35,454 nt of DNA from Bacillus xiamenensis (GCF_000300535.1 NZ_AMSH01000034.1:1-35454); one strand, 5' to 3'. Positions 1 through 8,147 are shown, numbered from the stretch's first letter. A program made the numbers and translations. Notes: generated from the letters alone by a model not told the origin.

Positions 1-255
1 CAAAAGGAGATAAAGGAAAAAGGCATTACCATGAGCATGTCCCGTAAGGGAATGCCCGCTGATAATGCCCCCATCGAATCCTTCCACTCAAGTTTAAAAT
101 CAGAAGGATTTTATCTCCACCACCTGACAAACACTACAACAGCCATTGTAGAAAAAACAGTCAGGGAGTATATTGATTATTATAACAATATCCGAATTCA
201 ATTGAAATTAAACAGCCAGTCACCAAAAGAGTTTCGGCAACTGGCTGTTTCGTAA
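1..255 (+). CDS. IS3-family transposase OrfB, C-terminal fragment (gene begins before the window)
   Basis: The frame is open from base 1, so this is the tail of a longer gene. It encodes the end of the DDE integrase core: the segment NAPIESFHSSLKSE carries the last catalytic Glu in the IS3-type context (N-A-x-I-E-S-F-x-S-x-L-K). It is followed by YIDYYNNIRIQ and SPKEFR, the usual ending of IS150-group OrfB proteins. In an intact element OrfA and OrfB, fused by frameshifting, cut and join the element ends. Whether the upstream part is intact cannot be seen here. The ATG at 31 is internal and not a real start. Confidence 0.9.
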   Translation, partial: QKEIKEKGITMSMSRKGMPADNAPIESFHSSLKSEGFYLHHLTNTTTAIVEKTVREYIDYYNNIRIQLKLNSQSPKEFRQLAVS

Positions 256-295
256 AGGTGTTTTGATCCCTGTCTCAAAAACGGGGGTCAGTCCC
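1..295 (+). mobile_element. Right end of an IS3-family insertion sequence
   Basis: The transposase stop at 253-255 is followed within 40 bp by a terminal-repeat-like sequence at 271-295, with core GGGGGTCAGTCCC at 283-295. Reversed, this reads GGGACTGACCCCC, like the terminal repeats of IS150-group IS3 elements. The left end lies outside the window, so the repeat pair and target duplication cannot be checked. The exact outer boundary, around 295, is inferred. Confidence 0.65.
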
Positions 296-429
296 GTCCC
301 TACCAACAGGGCTTTTTCTTTTTATTAATGGCTTAACCAAAGTATGCGTCTTCTGCGGTTTGAAAATCGTTCGAGGAATTTATATGTACTGCGGTTGTGA
401 CCCCCATTAATAAGGTAAGGCTTAATATC

Positions 430-671
430 ATAACTTTCAGGTGCTTCATTCAGCTTCCTCCTCCATCCATGTCAATTTTTTGGCCTGTGATAAAAAAAAT
501 TAATCAAAGTATTTTGATGATACTTTATGATTACTTTGTTTTTTATAATCATAACTTTCAGGTGCTTCATTCAGCTTCCTCCTCCATCCATGTCAATTTT
601 TTGGCCTGTGATTCCAAACCTTCATCAAAGTATTTTGATGCTAGTTTATGATTATCCTGCTTTTTATAAAA
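430..671. repeat. Two tandem 121-bp copies of a rap gene 3' end
   Basis: Copy A is 430-550 and copy B is 551-671. The first 62 bases of each are identical by eye; the rest differs at about a dozen positions. Copy B encodes the last residues of the rap fragment on the minus strand plus its 3' flank. Read the same way, copy A gives a related peptide (YKKQSNHKVSSKYFD) that hits a stop. The clustering of differences suggests collapse of two tandem rap paralogues or an old duplication with partial conversion. The rest of 256-566 holds no recognisable gene. Confidence 0.85.
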
Positions 672-1199
672 TCTTGCAGCCATGATTGACAATTCTGCGG
701 CATCTTTCCAAAGTTTTTGAGTTTTCAGTACATTTAAAGCTGCATCTAGTTGAGCTTCATCACCTGTTATATAAATTGAATGTATGATGTTTAACTTAGC
801 AATATACGCATTGTCAGATAATTCATTCGCCAATATGAGTGACTCATTGTATGACTCCAGCCCTTCAGCTTTTTTATCTAACTGGAAGAGAACACGGGCT
901 AACATGTACTTAGTTCTCATATGCAGTGTTTTGTGTGGTTTTTTTAGTTCAATAGACAACCCATTCTGGAAAGAGTCTAAAGCTTGCTGAACCTTTCCTT
1001 GACGGTCATAACATATCCCTAGATTGAAATACCCCAGCGCTTGTGGCAAATCAATGTTAGATTTTGCTGCTAAATTGATAGCATCCTTATAGGTGGATTC
1101 AGCTTGTTCGAGTTGGTTTAAATCCATCTTATTTGATGCGATTACCATTAGAGTAGTAGCAATCCGACTCTCTTGTAAATCTGCTGATTTAAAGCTCCC
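567..1199 (-). pseudogene. 5'-truncated Rap phosphatase (TPR) gene
   Basis: The reading frame is open from about 1199 to the stop at 567 and encodes roughly the C-terminal half of a Rap protein (intact family members are about 370-380 residues). TPR-type helical pairs are visible: ALGYFNLGICYDRQGKVQQALDSFQ, then YMLARVLFQLDKKAEGLESYNES, and a last repeat with KLASKYFDEGL. Rap proteins dephosphorylate Spo0F or bind response regulators such as ComA, using an N-terminal three-helix bundle that is absent here. Upstream of about 1200 the frame meets a stop and similarity ends. The ATG at 1148 lies inside the TPR region, and no phr gene is seen. Phosphatase activity is unlikely. Confidence 0.8.
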
Positions 1200-1209
1200 G
1201 GGGGTTTTT

Positions 1210-1586
1210 TATGAATATTTATCTGTCACGACAGTATGCTGAACTCTCTATATGTAAAATATTCTCGTATGGTAGACAAGGTTTCCTTAGCTTTATATAT
1301 CTTTACGTAGGAAGCGTTTCATTTAATAGTATACATTCTTATTTTGGACTTCACTAATTTTATAAAAACACTATATATGTATTTCACATCACCAAAAAAT
1401 ATTATTTAAATTAATTACATTTAAATTTAAATTATTCTTTAATGGTAAATTATTAAATTTAACATGTTTTCAATATAAAAACAGCTATTATATGACCTTA
1501 CGAATCATATTTAAGGTAAATTTAAACTTTTTTATTTTATCAATATGTTAAAATTAATTACCAATTAAAGGAGTGATATTAAAAAT
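1210..1586. other. AT-rich spacer upstream of the secreted-protein gene
   Basis: No coding region is recognised. The stretch is much richer in A+T than the core genes and contains runs of TTTAAA/TTAAAT. A TTAAAA-type -10-like hexamer near 1547-1552 lies just before the RBS AAAGGAGTGAT (about 1567-1577), which sets the start of the next gene at 1587. The promoter proper is uncertain. Confidence 0.4.
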
Positions 1587-2408
1587 ATGAAAATTAAATT
1601 TATGTTGAAGAGAGCCACAATTTTAACTGTATTCGTTTTTACTCTTAGCGCTTTATCACCTTTGACTAGTTTCGCAGAACCTAATCAAGTTAAAGATCCT
1701 GTTTTAGAAGGGGTCTTAGCTTCTGAGACTGTAGAAGGGATAGACACTACTGTAAAATTAGATGATAGCGTTCTATCCAAAAGTTTTGATCTCGAAGAAG
1801 AAGTTATGAATCTACCTTCTATAAATGAAATGACAAATAAAGAAAAAAAATTATTTTATCAAATAGTAGACGAACAAACAGAATTATCCGGTGTTGACGA
1901 AAAAGAATTATTTAAAGAAGCAATAGTAGATTTCTTTGATGAAAATTCTGAAACATATCAAGATTTGACTGGTGTACAATCTGAATTAGAAAAAGAAATG
2001 GAGTCTTTAGATAATAATCAAAATGACTTTAGTGATAATCAATTTGCTACAATAAAAAATACTTTTAGTGATATGATTGGAATTAAAGAGACTCAGGCAG
2101 CTTGGAAGATTGGTTTATCTGTAAGGGTAACAGGTGCTATAATAAACACTGCTATTGGAATAGCAGTGGGAGGGGGAGTAGGAGCTATTCAATCATTTAT
2201 TATCAGTAAAGGAAAGAAAGAAGCTCAGAAAATATTTACCCGAACAGTTACAAGTAAACTAAAAGCATGGGGTGCAAAACACCTAGCAACAGCAGTTGGC
2301 GTTTCTGTAGCTTTCGCTTTAAATTATTTAGACATTGGTACTCAAATTGCTAAACAGTTAGATAAACGAGATAAACGGCCTAATAATGGTTGGGTTGATA
2401 TATATTAA
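1587..2408 (+). CDS. Secreted precursor with acidic pro-region and hydrophobic glycine-rich C-terminus (possible bacteriocin-like toxin)
   Basis: No family is recognised with confidence. The 273-residue protein starts with a Sec signal peptide (KIKFMLKRA, hydrophobic core to about residue 28, likely cleavage after SFA30). Residues 31-168 are strongly acidic. After ETQA (about 171) the chain becomes basic and hydrophobic: two membrane-like stretches (about 180-206 with AVGGGVGA, and about 229-248 with ATAVGVSVAFAL) separated by a Lys-rich linker, ending in NNGWVDIY. An acidic pro-region ahead of a cationic hydrophobic tail recalls exported precursors such as SdpC, but that is an analogy of architecture only. 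A 57-residue membrane protein follows 17 bp downstream. Composition is AT-rich, consistent with acquisition. Function is inference. Confidence 0.8.
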   Translation: MKIKFMLKRATILTVFVFTLSALSPLTSFAEPNQVKDPVLEGVLASETVEGIDTTVKLDDSVLSKSFDLEEEVMNLPSINEMTNKEKKLFYQIVDEQTELSGVDEKELFKEAIVDFFDENSETYQDLTGVQSELEKEMESLDNNQNDFSDNQFATIKNTFSDMIGIKETQAAWKIGLSVRVTGAIINTAIGIAVGGGVGAIQSFIISKGKKEAQKIFTRTVTSKLKAWGAKHLATAVGVSVAFALNYLDIGTQIAKQLDKRDKRPNNGWVDIY

Positions 2409-2425
2409 GAGGAGTCTATTATTAT

Positions 2426-2599
2426 ATGAAAAATATAGTGAAATACATTGTCTTTGCATGTGTAATTACAATATTTTATTATTTCTATAATATGTATGTA
2501 CCCAAAAATATTTTTTATTTTCTTGCTTTGCCTATTACCTTTATTATTTATTGGTTTATTTCCAAAATATTTGATAAAAAACAAAGGTCCGATAACTGA
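2426..2599 (+). CDS. Small two-helix membrane protein (possible immunity protein)
   Basis: ATG at 2426 follows an AAGAGGAG RBS (about 2407-2414) and opens a 57-codon frame ending TGA at 2597-2599. Residues about 4-21 (IVKYIVFACVITIFYYF) and 29-47 (FYFLALPITFIIYWFISK) form two membrane segments with a basic tail (DKKQR). It lies 17 bp after the secreted precursor gene, on the same strand and with the same AT-rich composition, so the two are probably co-transcribed. Small basic membrane proteins beside bacteriocin genes often give self-protection; that role here is inferred from position and topology only. Confidence 0.65.
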   Translation: MKNIVKYIVFACVITIFYYFYNMYVPKNIFYFLALPITFIIYWFISKIFDKKQRSDN

Positions 2600-2691
2600 G
2601 TTTTAAACCATTTTTAGCAGAAAAGATTGTATGATATTTACTTACTTTCAGTTGTTGGTTTACAAATTTAATATCTTTTCTCCATAAACAA

Positions 2692-2722
2692 TTAAATAAA
2701 CGCCCTCTTCTAAAAGAGGGCG
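2692..2722 (-). terminator. Intrinsic terminator downstream of yyaC
   Basis: A perfect 9-bp stem CGCCCTCTT / AAGAGGGCG (2701-2709 and 2714-2722) with a 4-nt loop. On the minus strand it is followed by TTTATTTAATT. It ends leftward transcription from yyaC. The opposite side lacks a T run. Confidence 0.75.
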
Positions 2723-2768
2723 TCAGACCGTAGACAAACCCCACCTTTACTTCATGAGATGGTCTTTT

Positions 2769-3395
2769 TTATATTCTCCCAGTGATATTTTGAATAGGAC
2801 TGAAGAGAGAACGGCTTTTTTCTCTTGTCCAATCCATTTGATCAATGTGAGATAGACTTTCAGAAAGTGTATTGGCCATAGACATGACAAGATGAAGACG
2901 TGTATTTTGGAGAACGAAGTATTCCATAAACCCACTCACGTTGACAATCCCATTGATATGAATATCTCCTACCTCCGGGAGCTCCTTTTGCACACCTGCC
3001 CCAGGCTTTAACGGTCCTTCTCCAATTTGGAACGAACCTACACTTTTCACTCTTCCTAAGCAGGCATCAACCGCTACGATAAATGGATGTTTATGAGCTT
3101 GTTCAATTTCGGCGAGCTTTTCCTTTAAATTGACAGCGTGTACTGGGTCAGAGAGGGTTCCGTATACATGAAGCTTTTTCAAATCGAGACCTGAAAGCTT
3201 TGTTCCAACAAGTGGACCTAGAGAGTCGCCAGTTGAGCGGTCTGTTCCAATGCAGACGATGGCAACGGGTCTTTTCCCTGCTTTCTGAAGATGCGAGAAT
3301 AAAATACTTTTAAGCTGCTGAATGGCATTTGTATCCGTATGGGACACGTATTCTTTCACCCTATTTCTAAAAAAAAGACCGTTCTTGCTATTCAT
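2769..3395 (-). CDS. yyaC: Sporulation-associated protein YyaC (DUF1256 family)
   Basis: Matches the Bacillus YyaC family, whose fold resembles the Gpr spore protease / HybD hydrogenase-maturation group. Visible family features are the VAIVCIGTDRSTGDSLGPLVG block near the N-terminus, FIVAVDACLGR in the middle, and GDIHINGIVNVSGFMEYFVLQNTRL. The start at 3395 is preferred over an upstream in-frame ATG at 3443 because AAGGAAGTGAG lies 8 nt ahead of it; this gives 208 residues, close to the B. subtilis protein. It is transcribed divergently from the membrane protein at 3474. Precise biochemical role is not established. Confidence 0.9.
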   Translation of the reverse strand: MNSKNGLFFRNRVKEYVSHTDTNAIQQLKSILFSHLQKAGKRPVAIVCIGTDRSTGDSLGPLVGTKLSGLDLKKLHVYGTLSDPVHAVNLKEKLAEIEQAHKHPFIVAVDACLGRVKSVGSFQIGEGPLKPGAGVQKELPEVGDIHINGIVNVSGFMEYFVLQNTRLHLVMSMANTLSESLSHIDQMDWTREKSRSLFSPIQNITGRI

Positions 3396-3473
3396 AGGTC
3401 TCACTTCCTTGTCATAGTAGTTAGTAACAGTATACGGAAACAAGCTTAATTCTATACCTATGAGGTGATGATT

Positions 3474-4523
3474 GTGTGGAAGGCTGGTTCAAGGTGGACA
3501 CTTTTAATATTAGGAAGCTTAATAGGAGCGGGATATGCTTCCGGTCAAGAAATTTGGCAGTTTTTTGGCCTTGATAGTGGACTAGCCATTCTACTGTTTA
3601 CGCTGATGTTTATGCTGTCTACCTATGTGGTGTTAAAAATTAGCTATGAGGTGCGTGCCGATCACTTTGTGCCAGTGCTAGAGCGGCTTGTAGGTCCATG
3701 GCTGGCTAAGGTGTATGACATTTTAATTGTCCTTTATTTATTCACGACCACAACGGTCATGATTGCTGGCGGCGGGGTCACACTTGAGATGTATCATGTG
3801 CCATTTTGGATTGGAATCGGAGCGTTTTGTTTCTTTTCATTTATGATTTTTTTCTGGGACGTGAAAGGTCTTTTATCTGTGAATGCTTTCATTATACCAA
3901 TTTTGGTTGTGGGGCTCATCTATGCGTTTGTTTTTTATTATATGAATCATGATCATATGTGGAGAATTGATTTCGGTCAGCAGTACAATTGGCCTGCCAG
4001 TATTGTCTTTGCCTCTTTGAATATATTATCTGTTGTGGCGGTGCTGTCTTCGGTTGGAAAAGAAATGAAGGGGCTTGGAGAAGCCAAGGTTGCGAGTATA
4101 TTAAGCGGTTTGATTTTTGGCGTCATCTCTTATGTATATAATGAAATACTGGTCGATATTTCTGGCAGTCTTTCAGCAGAGGGAATTCCTCTGTTTACAG
4201 TATTAGAGGGGGCGCCAACGTCATTGTTTGTGTTTATGACCATTGTCCTTTGTTTAGCCATTTATACAACAACAGCTGCGGGTTTATTTGGGTTATCCAG
4301 CCGGATGCTCTCCTTTGTACGAATGCCTCGATGGTTTATTGTATTCGTTATGCTCCTTTTGATGGCGCCTTTAACCTCGCTAGGATTTGCTGATTTGATT
4401 GCTTTTTTGTATCCGATTTATAGCTTGTTAAACCTTTATTTGCTCGTTTGTTTAATGCTGTATCCGATTTTAAGTAAAAAGATATTCTCTCGGTCTAAAA
4501 ATTATATTGATAAAATAAAATAA
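3474..4523 (+). CDS. YkvI-like multi-pass membrane protein
   Basis: An integral membrane protein with about ten hydrophobic helices. The N-terminus SLIGAGYASGQEIWQFF (about residues 12-28) is the signature of YkvI-type membrane proteins, which are distant relatives of amino-acid/Na+ symporters (APC/LeuT fold) whose first helix is broken at such a glycine motif. The RBS GAGGTGAT at 3462-3469 points to GTG 3474 as start (349 residues); GTG 3465 overlaps that RBS. Substrate is unknown. It sits next to yyaC, where B. subtilis has yyaD; I do not assert orthology. It converges on the gene at 4550. Confidence 0.75.
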   Translation: MWKAGSRWTLLILGSLIGAGYASGQEIWQFFGLDSGLAILLFTLMFMLSTYVVLKISYEVRADHFVPVLERLVGPWLAKVYDILIVLYLFTTTTVMIAGGGVTLEMYHVPFWIGIGAFCFFSFMIFFWDVKGLLSVNAFIIPILVVGLIYAFVFYYMNHDHMWRIDFGQQYNWPASIVFASLNILSVVAVLSSVGKEMKGLGEAKVASILSGLIFGVISYVYNEILVDISGSLSAEGIPLFTVLEGAPTSLFVFMTIVLCLAIYTTTAAGLFGLSSRMLSFVRMPRWFIVFVMLLLMAPLTSLGFADLIAFLYPIYSLLNLYLLVCLMLYPILSKKIFSRSKNYIDKIK

Positions 4524-4556
4524 AGCACCTCTCTTACCAAGAGCAGTGCTTATTTG
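4518..4556. terminator. Bidirectional terminator between convergent genes
   Basis: Stem AAATAAAGCAC / GTGCTTATTT (4518-4528 and 4546-4555) with an inner CTCTT/AAGAG hairpin. It overlaps the 3' ends of both flanking genes. Confidence 0.6.
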
Positions 4557-4960
4557 ATCCGAATGGAATCGATGGCTTCTTTGATATCGTCATATACGGG
4601 CATGTGCTGAAGACGCTGAAGACGTTCCTCTAATTCTGAGATGGCTTGTCCCTTTAAATGCTGGGATAGATGTTGTTTGACAATGGTTGTCTGGTTCATC
4701 ATATCCTCTGTTTTGGACAATTGGTACTCCAAGTGCACGCGGGTGTTTGCCAATTCGTCATGCAGCCGCATTTTCAGCAATCGCTTTAAATCCTTTCGCT
4801 GTCCCTCTCTGCGCATAGCCTGGATGGCGGCAATTTCTTCAGGAGATTGCGATTGTGCTTGAGGTGCGGACTGATTTTCGAATACAGACATCGAGCGGCG
4901 GGCACTCACATTTTGCAGAAAACGCTGGGCGTCACTAGGAGGTTTATTTTGGTTGATCAT
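4550..4960 (-). CDS. Conserved hypothetical helical protein
   Basis: A soluble, highly charged 136-residue protein with no signal peptide or membrane segment. Residues 1-45 are polar and Gln/Ser-rich; residues about 47-130 are predicted mostly helical with heptad-like spacing (KDLKRLLKMRLHDELANTRVHL, then ISELEERLQRLQHM), so coiled-coil formation is plausible. It begins 15 bp after the stop of the lipase-like gene at 4976, and the two probably form one leftward transcript. I do not recognise a family; a partner or chaperone role for the upstream product is a guess from context. Confidence 0.65.
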   Translation of the reverse strand: MINQNKPPSDAQRFLQNVSARRSMSVFENQSAPQAQSQSPEEIAAIQAMRREGQRKDLKRLLKMRLHDELANTRVHLEYQLSKTEDMMNQTTIVKQHLSQHLKGQAISELEERLQRLQHMPVYDDIKEAIDSIRIK

Positions 4961-4975
4961 ACGTTGACTCCTTTC

Positions 4976-6295
4976 TTACCGAATACCCATTTGCATCGCA
5001 AGGCGTCGATCTGCCTTGGCATAGTCATCACCCATTGTGTACATATGTCTTGAAAGGGTAGAAAGTTCTTGTTCATAGTCTCTCAGGGTGTACAAGGCAT
5101 TCAGTTGTTTTTCATGTGAATAAAAGGATGAATGGTGCTGCTCCATCCTGACTTCTTCTAACAGTGATTCTACATCGCTATGACTTAATAGATCATAGTG
5201 GCCAAAGCCAACAAGGCCTTTGAGCTCTTGTTTTACATGATGGACAGCGTCTTTTACACTTTCATCGATCCCATCTATTTTTTCAAATATCGTTTGCACC
5301 TCATGATCAATAATGCTTTGTAGGTCATACGATGAATTTTTTAGTAAATGGGATTTTATGATAATTTCAAGCCCGTTTTGTGCATATGCACGGCCTGAAT
5401 GGATTTCTTGCAAAAGCATGGTCGTAAAGCTTGTATTGTGATCAAGCTGTTCATCTAAAATACGAGCAGCTCCATTCGAATGGAATGAATACCCATTTAC
5501 CTTGAAATCTCCTGATACGAGAGCTAAAAATGCATTTGTATCAAATGATGGGTTCCATTCTATATTCATAGACGCAAAAGCTGATTTTAAAAAGGTGTCC
5601 ATTTCTCTTTTGTTATATTGATTGGAGTCTTGGACTGTGCCTTGGTCCCGAGGCGGTACAGTGTACTTCACTTGTCCAATCCCATGATCGTGGCGATTAA
5701 GTAAACCTACGTAATGATTGGGTTGAATATATTCCGTGAGAACATGAGTATATTTTCCTTGCAGCGCCTGTTGCTGAATCATTGGAGACAGGCTGCTCCA
5801 TATATTTGGGCTATCAAATGTGATCGCTTTTTTGACAGCTGGCTGTTCTGTCGCAATATAAGCACAAACAGCACCGGCAAGAGCTTGTCCAGTGAGATAG
5901 ATGGCTGCATTTGGGTGCTTCTGACAGACTTGCTCAATGTATTCTTTTCCTTTAAAAAAGACATGATCTTGATTCCCAGCCAAGGACTTCCTTTCAATGG
6001 GATAGACATAATCCGTTTTGAGCAATGAAAGGGCGGCCGTGTGAACATCTTGTGAGGATATGACCTTCATTTGCTTTGGCAGCGGACAGTGAAAAGCGAC
6101 AATATATTCATCTGAACGCTCATGCTGCATTGTTAAACCATATAATTGATGATCGATTTGTAGAAAATCGTGGACAGTGAGCGTTTGCTGACCTATTTCT
6201 ATCGTATGGTGCTGCTGGTAATTGTCTGCGTTTCCAGCATGATCGGATATGATTTTATATTCTTTATCGGTTAATCTATCCTTTCGATTGACCAT
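4976..6295 (-). CDS. Lipase-fold-like protein lacking the catalytic serine
   Basis: Resembles the alpha/beta-hydrolase (Lipase_3-like, DUF6792-type) proteins of Bacillus. The N-terminal half includes a strand-elbow-helix AIYLTGQALAGAVCAYIA where a lipase has G-x-S-x-G; here the nucleophile position is Ala (about residue 138 from the chosen start) in G-Q-A-L-A-G. It is followed by KAITFDSPNIW, like the strand after the elbow in lipases. The C-terminal half is helical and charged. There is no signal peptide. ATG 6295 is chosen because GAGGGAGCAGG precedes it; ATG 6319 has no RBS. It leads a two-gene leftward unit with 4550-4960. Enzymatic activity is doubtful. Confidence 0.65.
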   Translation of the reverse strand: MVNRKDRLTDKEYKIISDHAGNADNYQQHHTIEIGQQTLTVHDFLQIDHQLYGLTMQHERSDEYIVAFHCPLPKQMKVISSQDVHTAALSLLKTDYVYPIERKSLAGNQDHVFFKGKEYIEQVCQKHPNAAIYLTGQALAGAVCAYIATEQPAVKKAITFDSPNIWSSLSPMIQQQALQGKYTHVLTEYIQPNHYVGLLNRHDHGIGQVKYTVPPRDQGTVQDSNQYNKREMDTFLKSAFASMNIEWNPSFDTNAFLALVSGDFKVNGYSFHSNGAARILDEQLDHNTSFTTMLLQEIHSGRAYAQNGLEIIIKSHLLKNSSYDLQSIIDHEVQTIFEKIDGIDESVKDAVHHVKQELKGLVGFGHYDLLSHSDVESLLEEVRMEQHHSSFYSHEKQLNALYTLRDYEQELSTLSRHMYTMGDDYAKADRRLAMQMGIR

Positions 6296-6525
6296 CGTAC
6301 CTGCTCCCTCACATAACATTTATGCAGATATCATAAATCAAAAAATATGGAAAAACCACAGCGTTCTACCAATAAAAACCTTTTGACCTACAGTGTTTGT
6401 GACAATATTGAAAAAAAGCGGAGTTTAAGTAACTATTGGTCACAAATAAAATGATCTAAAAGGAGTATTTTTTTTATAAAAAAAGAACGGGACTGACGCA
6501 AGAAAGTATCTCTTTATTTTGTTCA

Positions 6526-6555
6526 TTGCTCTCCGTCACCGTTTTTTTGTACAAT
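6526..6555 (+). promoter_or_regulatory. Candidate sigma-A promoter for yyzM
   Basis: TTGCTC (6526-6531), 18-bp spacer, TACAAT (6550-6555), 35 bp ahead of the yyzM start. The rest of the 6320-6590 gap shows no gene; it contains ACGGGACTGAC at 6487-6497, an 11-base match (reverse complement) to the IS end at 287-297. Confidence 0.55.
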
Positions 6556-6590
6556 AGATTCAATGAAGTGAGCAAGAGAGGTGAAGGCTG

Positions 6591-6797
6591 ATGGCAGACA
6601 AAGCATTTGGGTTACATGACGTCGTTGAAATGAAAAAACCCCATCCATGTGGTGCCAATCGGTGGAAAGTCATTCGTTTGGGCATGGATATTCGCATTAA
6701 GTGCGAAGGGTGCGGGCACAGCGTGATGATCCCAAGAAGAGATTTTGAACGAAAAATGAAAAAAATTCTCGTCAAGCATGAAGAGCCGACTGCTTAA
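6591..6797 (+). CDS. yyzM: YyzM, DUF951 family protein
   Basis: A 68-residue protein matching DUF951, found beside ychF in many Firmicutes. The sequence shows LHDVVEMKKPHPCGANRW, then IRIKCEGCGHSVMIPRRDFERKMKKI. The Cys residues at HPCG and CEGCGH could make a small metal-binding ribbon, and the basic surface suggests nucleic-acid binding, but no function is established. The RBS GAGAGGTGAAGG lies just upstream. Its own terminator at 6774-6817 separates it from ychF. Confidence 0.9.
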   Translation: MADKAFGLHDVVEMKKPHPCGANRWKVIRLGMDIRIKCEGCGHSVMIPRRDFERKMKKILVKHEEPTA

Positions 6798-6817
6798 GTA
6801 GGCCTCATGCTTTTTTT
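6774..6817 (+). terminator. Terminator of yyzM
   Basis: AAGCATGA...GCC pairs with GGC...TCATGCTT and is followed by seven T. The left arm lies within the last codons of yyzM. Confidence 0.7.
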
Positions 6818-6925
6818 GATTAAATTTGTCTTTTGTATAGAGAAACAGATGCAATATTCCGTTTTAAAGTTCTGATTTAGTCTTTTTGGTGATGTTTCTA
6901 CTATTGAAAATGCATAACGGTTAGC

Positions 6926-6954
6926 TTGTCTTTTCATGTAAACCTACTTATAAT
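6926..6954 (+). promoter_or_regulatory. Sigma-A promoter of ychF
   Basis: TTGTCT (6926-6931), 17-bp spacer, TATAAT (6949-6954), about 60 bp ahead of the start codon. Confidence 0.75.
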
Positions 6955-7013
6955 TGCTCTAGGTTCATATTACGCAGTATAACGAGCACGTTTCATATAG
7001 AGGAGATGAAAGA

Positions 7014-8114
7014 ATGGCTTTAACAGCTGGTATTGTTGGCTTACCTAACGTCGGGAAGTCAACGCTATTTAATGCAATTACACAGGCTGGAGCGGAGTCT
7101 GCTAACTATCCGTTCTGTACCATTGATCCAAACGTCGGAATTGTAGAAGTTCCAGACGAACGTTTACAAAAGCTGACAGAATTGGTGCGGCCGAAAAAGA
7201 CAGTTCCGACTGCTTTTGAATTCACTGATATTGCTGGTATTGTCAAAGGTGCCTCTAAAGGTGAAGGGTTAGGAAATAAATTCCTTTCTCATATCCGCCA
7301 AGTAGATGCGATCTGTCATGTGGTAAGAGCTTTTGCCGATGATAACATTACACACGTATCAGGTAAGGTTGACCCAGTATCAGATATTGAAACGATTAAT
7401 TTAGAATTGATTTTGGCTGATCTAGAAACGGTTGAAAAGCGATTAACTCGTGTGAGTAAGCTTGCGAAACAAAAGGACAAGGAAGCTGTAGCTGAATTTG
7501 AGATTTTGACGAAGCTAAAGGACGCGTTTGAAGCTGGGAAATCTGCAAGATCTGTAGAATTTACAGATGAGCAGCAAAAGCTTGTGAAACAGCTTCATTT
7601 ACTAACGTCTAAACCCATTCTTTATGTAGCAAATGTGAGTGAGGATGAAGTTGCGGATCAGGACGGTAATGAATATGTGCAGCAAATTCGTGAGTTTGCC
7701 TCTGGCGAAAATGCTGAAGTGATCGTTGTTTGTGCTAAGATCGAGTCTGAAATTGCAGAGCTTGAAGGAGAAGAGAAGCAGATGTTCCTTGAAGAACTCG
7801 GCATCAAAGAATCAGGACTAGATCAGCTGATTAAAGCGTCTTATTCACTTCTAGGCTTAGCTACGTATTTCACAGCAGGTGAGCAGGAAGTACGTGCCTG
7901 GACATTTAAAAAAGGAATGAAGGCACCAGAATGTGCTGGAATTATTCACACGGATTTTGAGCGTGGATTTATTCGTGCTGAAACGGTTGCTTATGAGGAT
8001 TTACTAGCTGGCGGAAGCATGTCTGCTGCGAAAGAGGCAGGGAAAGTTCGTTTAGAAGGTAAAGAATACGAAGTGAAAGATGGAGACGTCATTCATTTCC
8101 GTTTTAACGTATAG
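7014..8114 (+). CDS. ychF: Obg-like P-loop ATPase/GTPase YchF
   Basis: A 366-residue protein of full family length. The P-loop GLPNVGKST covers residues 9-17 with Lys15; switch/G3 DIAGIVKGASKGEGLGNKFL follows. The nucleotide-specificity motif is the non-canonical form seen in YchF (around YVANVSED), which favours ATP. A helical insertion and the C-terminal TGS domain (about 280-366, ending DGDVIHFRFNV) complete the fold. YchF binds ribosomes and has been linked to stress responses and translation quality control. The RBS GAGGAGATG precedes ATG 7014. It lies directly ahead of the rpsF operon, which has its own promoter. In B. subtilis the gene is also called yyaF. Confidence 0.97.
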   Translation: MALTAGIVGLPNVGKSTLFNAITQAGAESANYPFCTIDPNVGIVEVPDERLQKLTELVRPKKTVPTAFEFTDIAGIVKGASKGEGLGNKFLSHIRQVDAICHVVRAFADDNITHVSGKVDPVSDIETINLELILADLETVEKRLTRVSKLAKQKDKEAVAEFEILTKLKDAFEAGKSARSVEFTDEQQKLVKQLHLLTSKPILYVANVSEDEVADQDGNEYVQQIREFASGENAEVIVVCAKIESEIAELEGEEKQMFLEELGIKESGLDQLIKASYSLLGLATYFTAGEQEVRAWTFKKGMKAPECAGIIHTDFERGFIRAETVAYEDLLAGGSMSAAKEAGKVRLEGKEYEVKDGDVIHFRFNV

Positions 8115-8118
8115 GTTC

Positions 8119-8147
8119 TTGTCATAGACCAAGTGATTTGTTATAAT
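8119..8147 (+). promoter_or_regulatory. Sigma-A promoter of rpsF-ssbA-rpsR
   Basis: TTGTCA (8119-8124), 17-bp spacer, TATAAT (8142-8147). A near-consensus pair beginning 4 bp after the ychF stop. Confidence 0.85.

Noticed and set aside
397..651. Plus-strand 84-codon frame over the tandem repeat
   Set aside because: It is antisense to the duplicated rap tail, has internal repetition caused by the repeat, and no RBS.
1310..1322. Possible CcpA cre site (TGAAACGCTTCC on the minus strand)
   Set aside because: The CG is one base out of register with the cre consensus.
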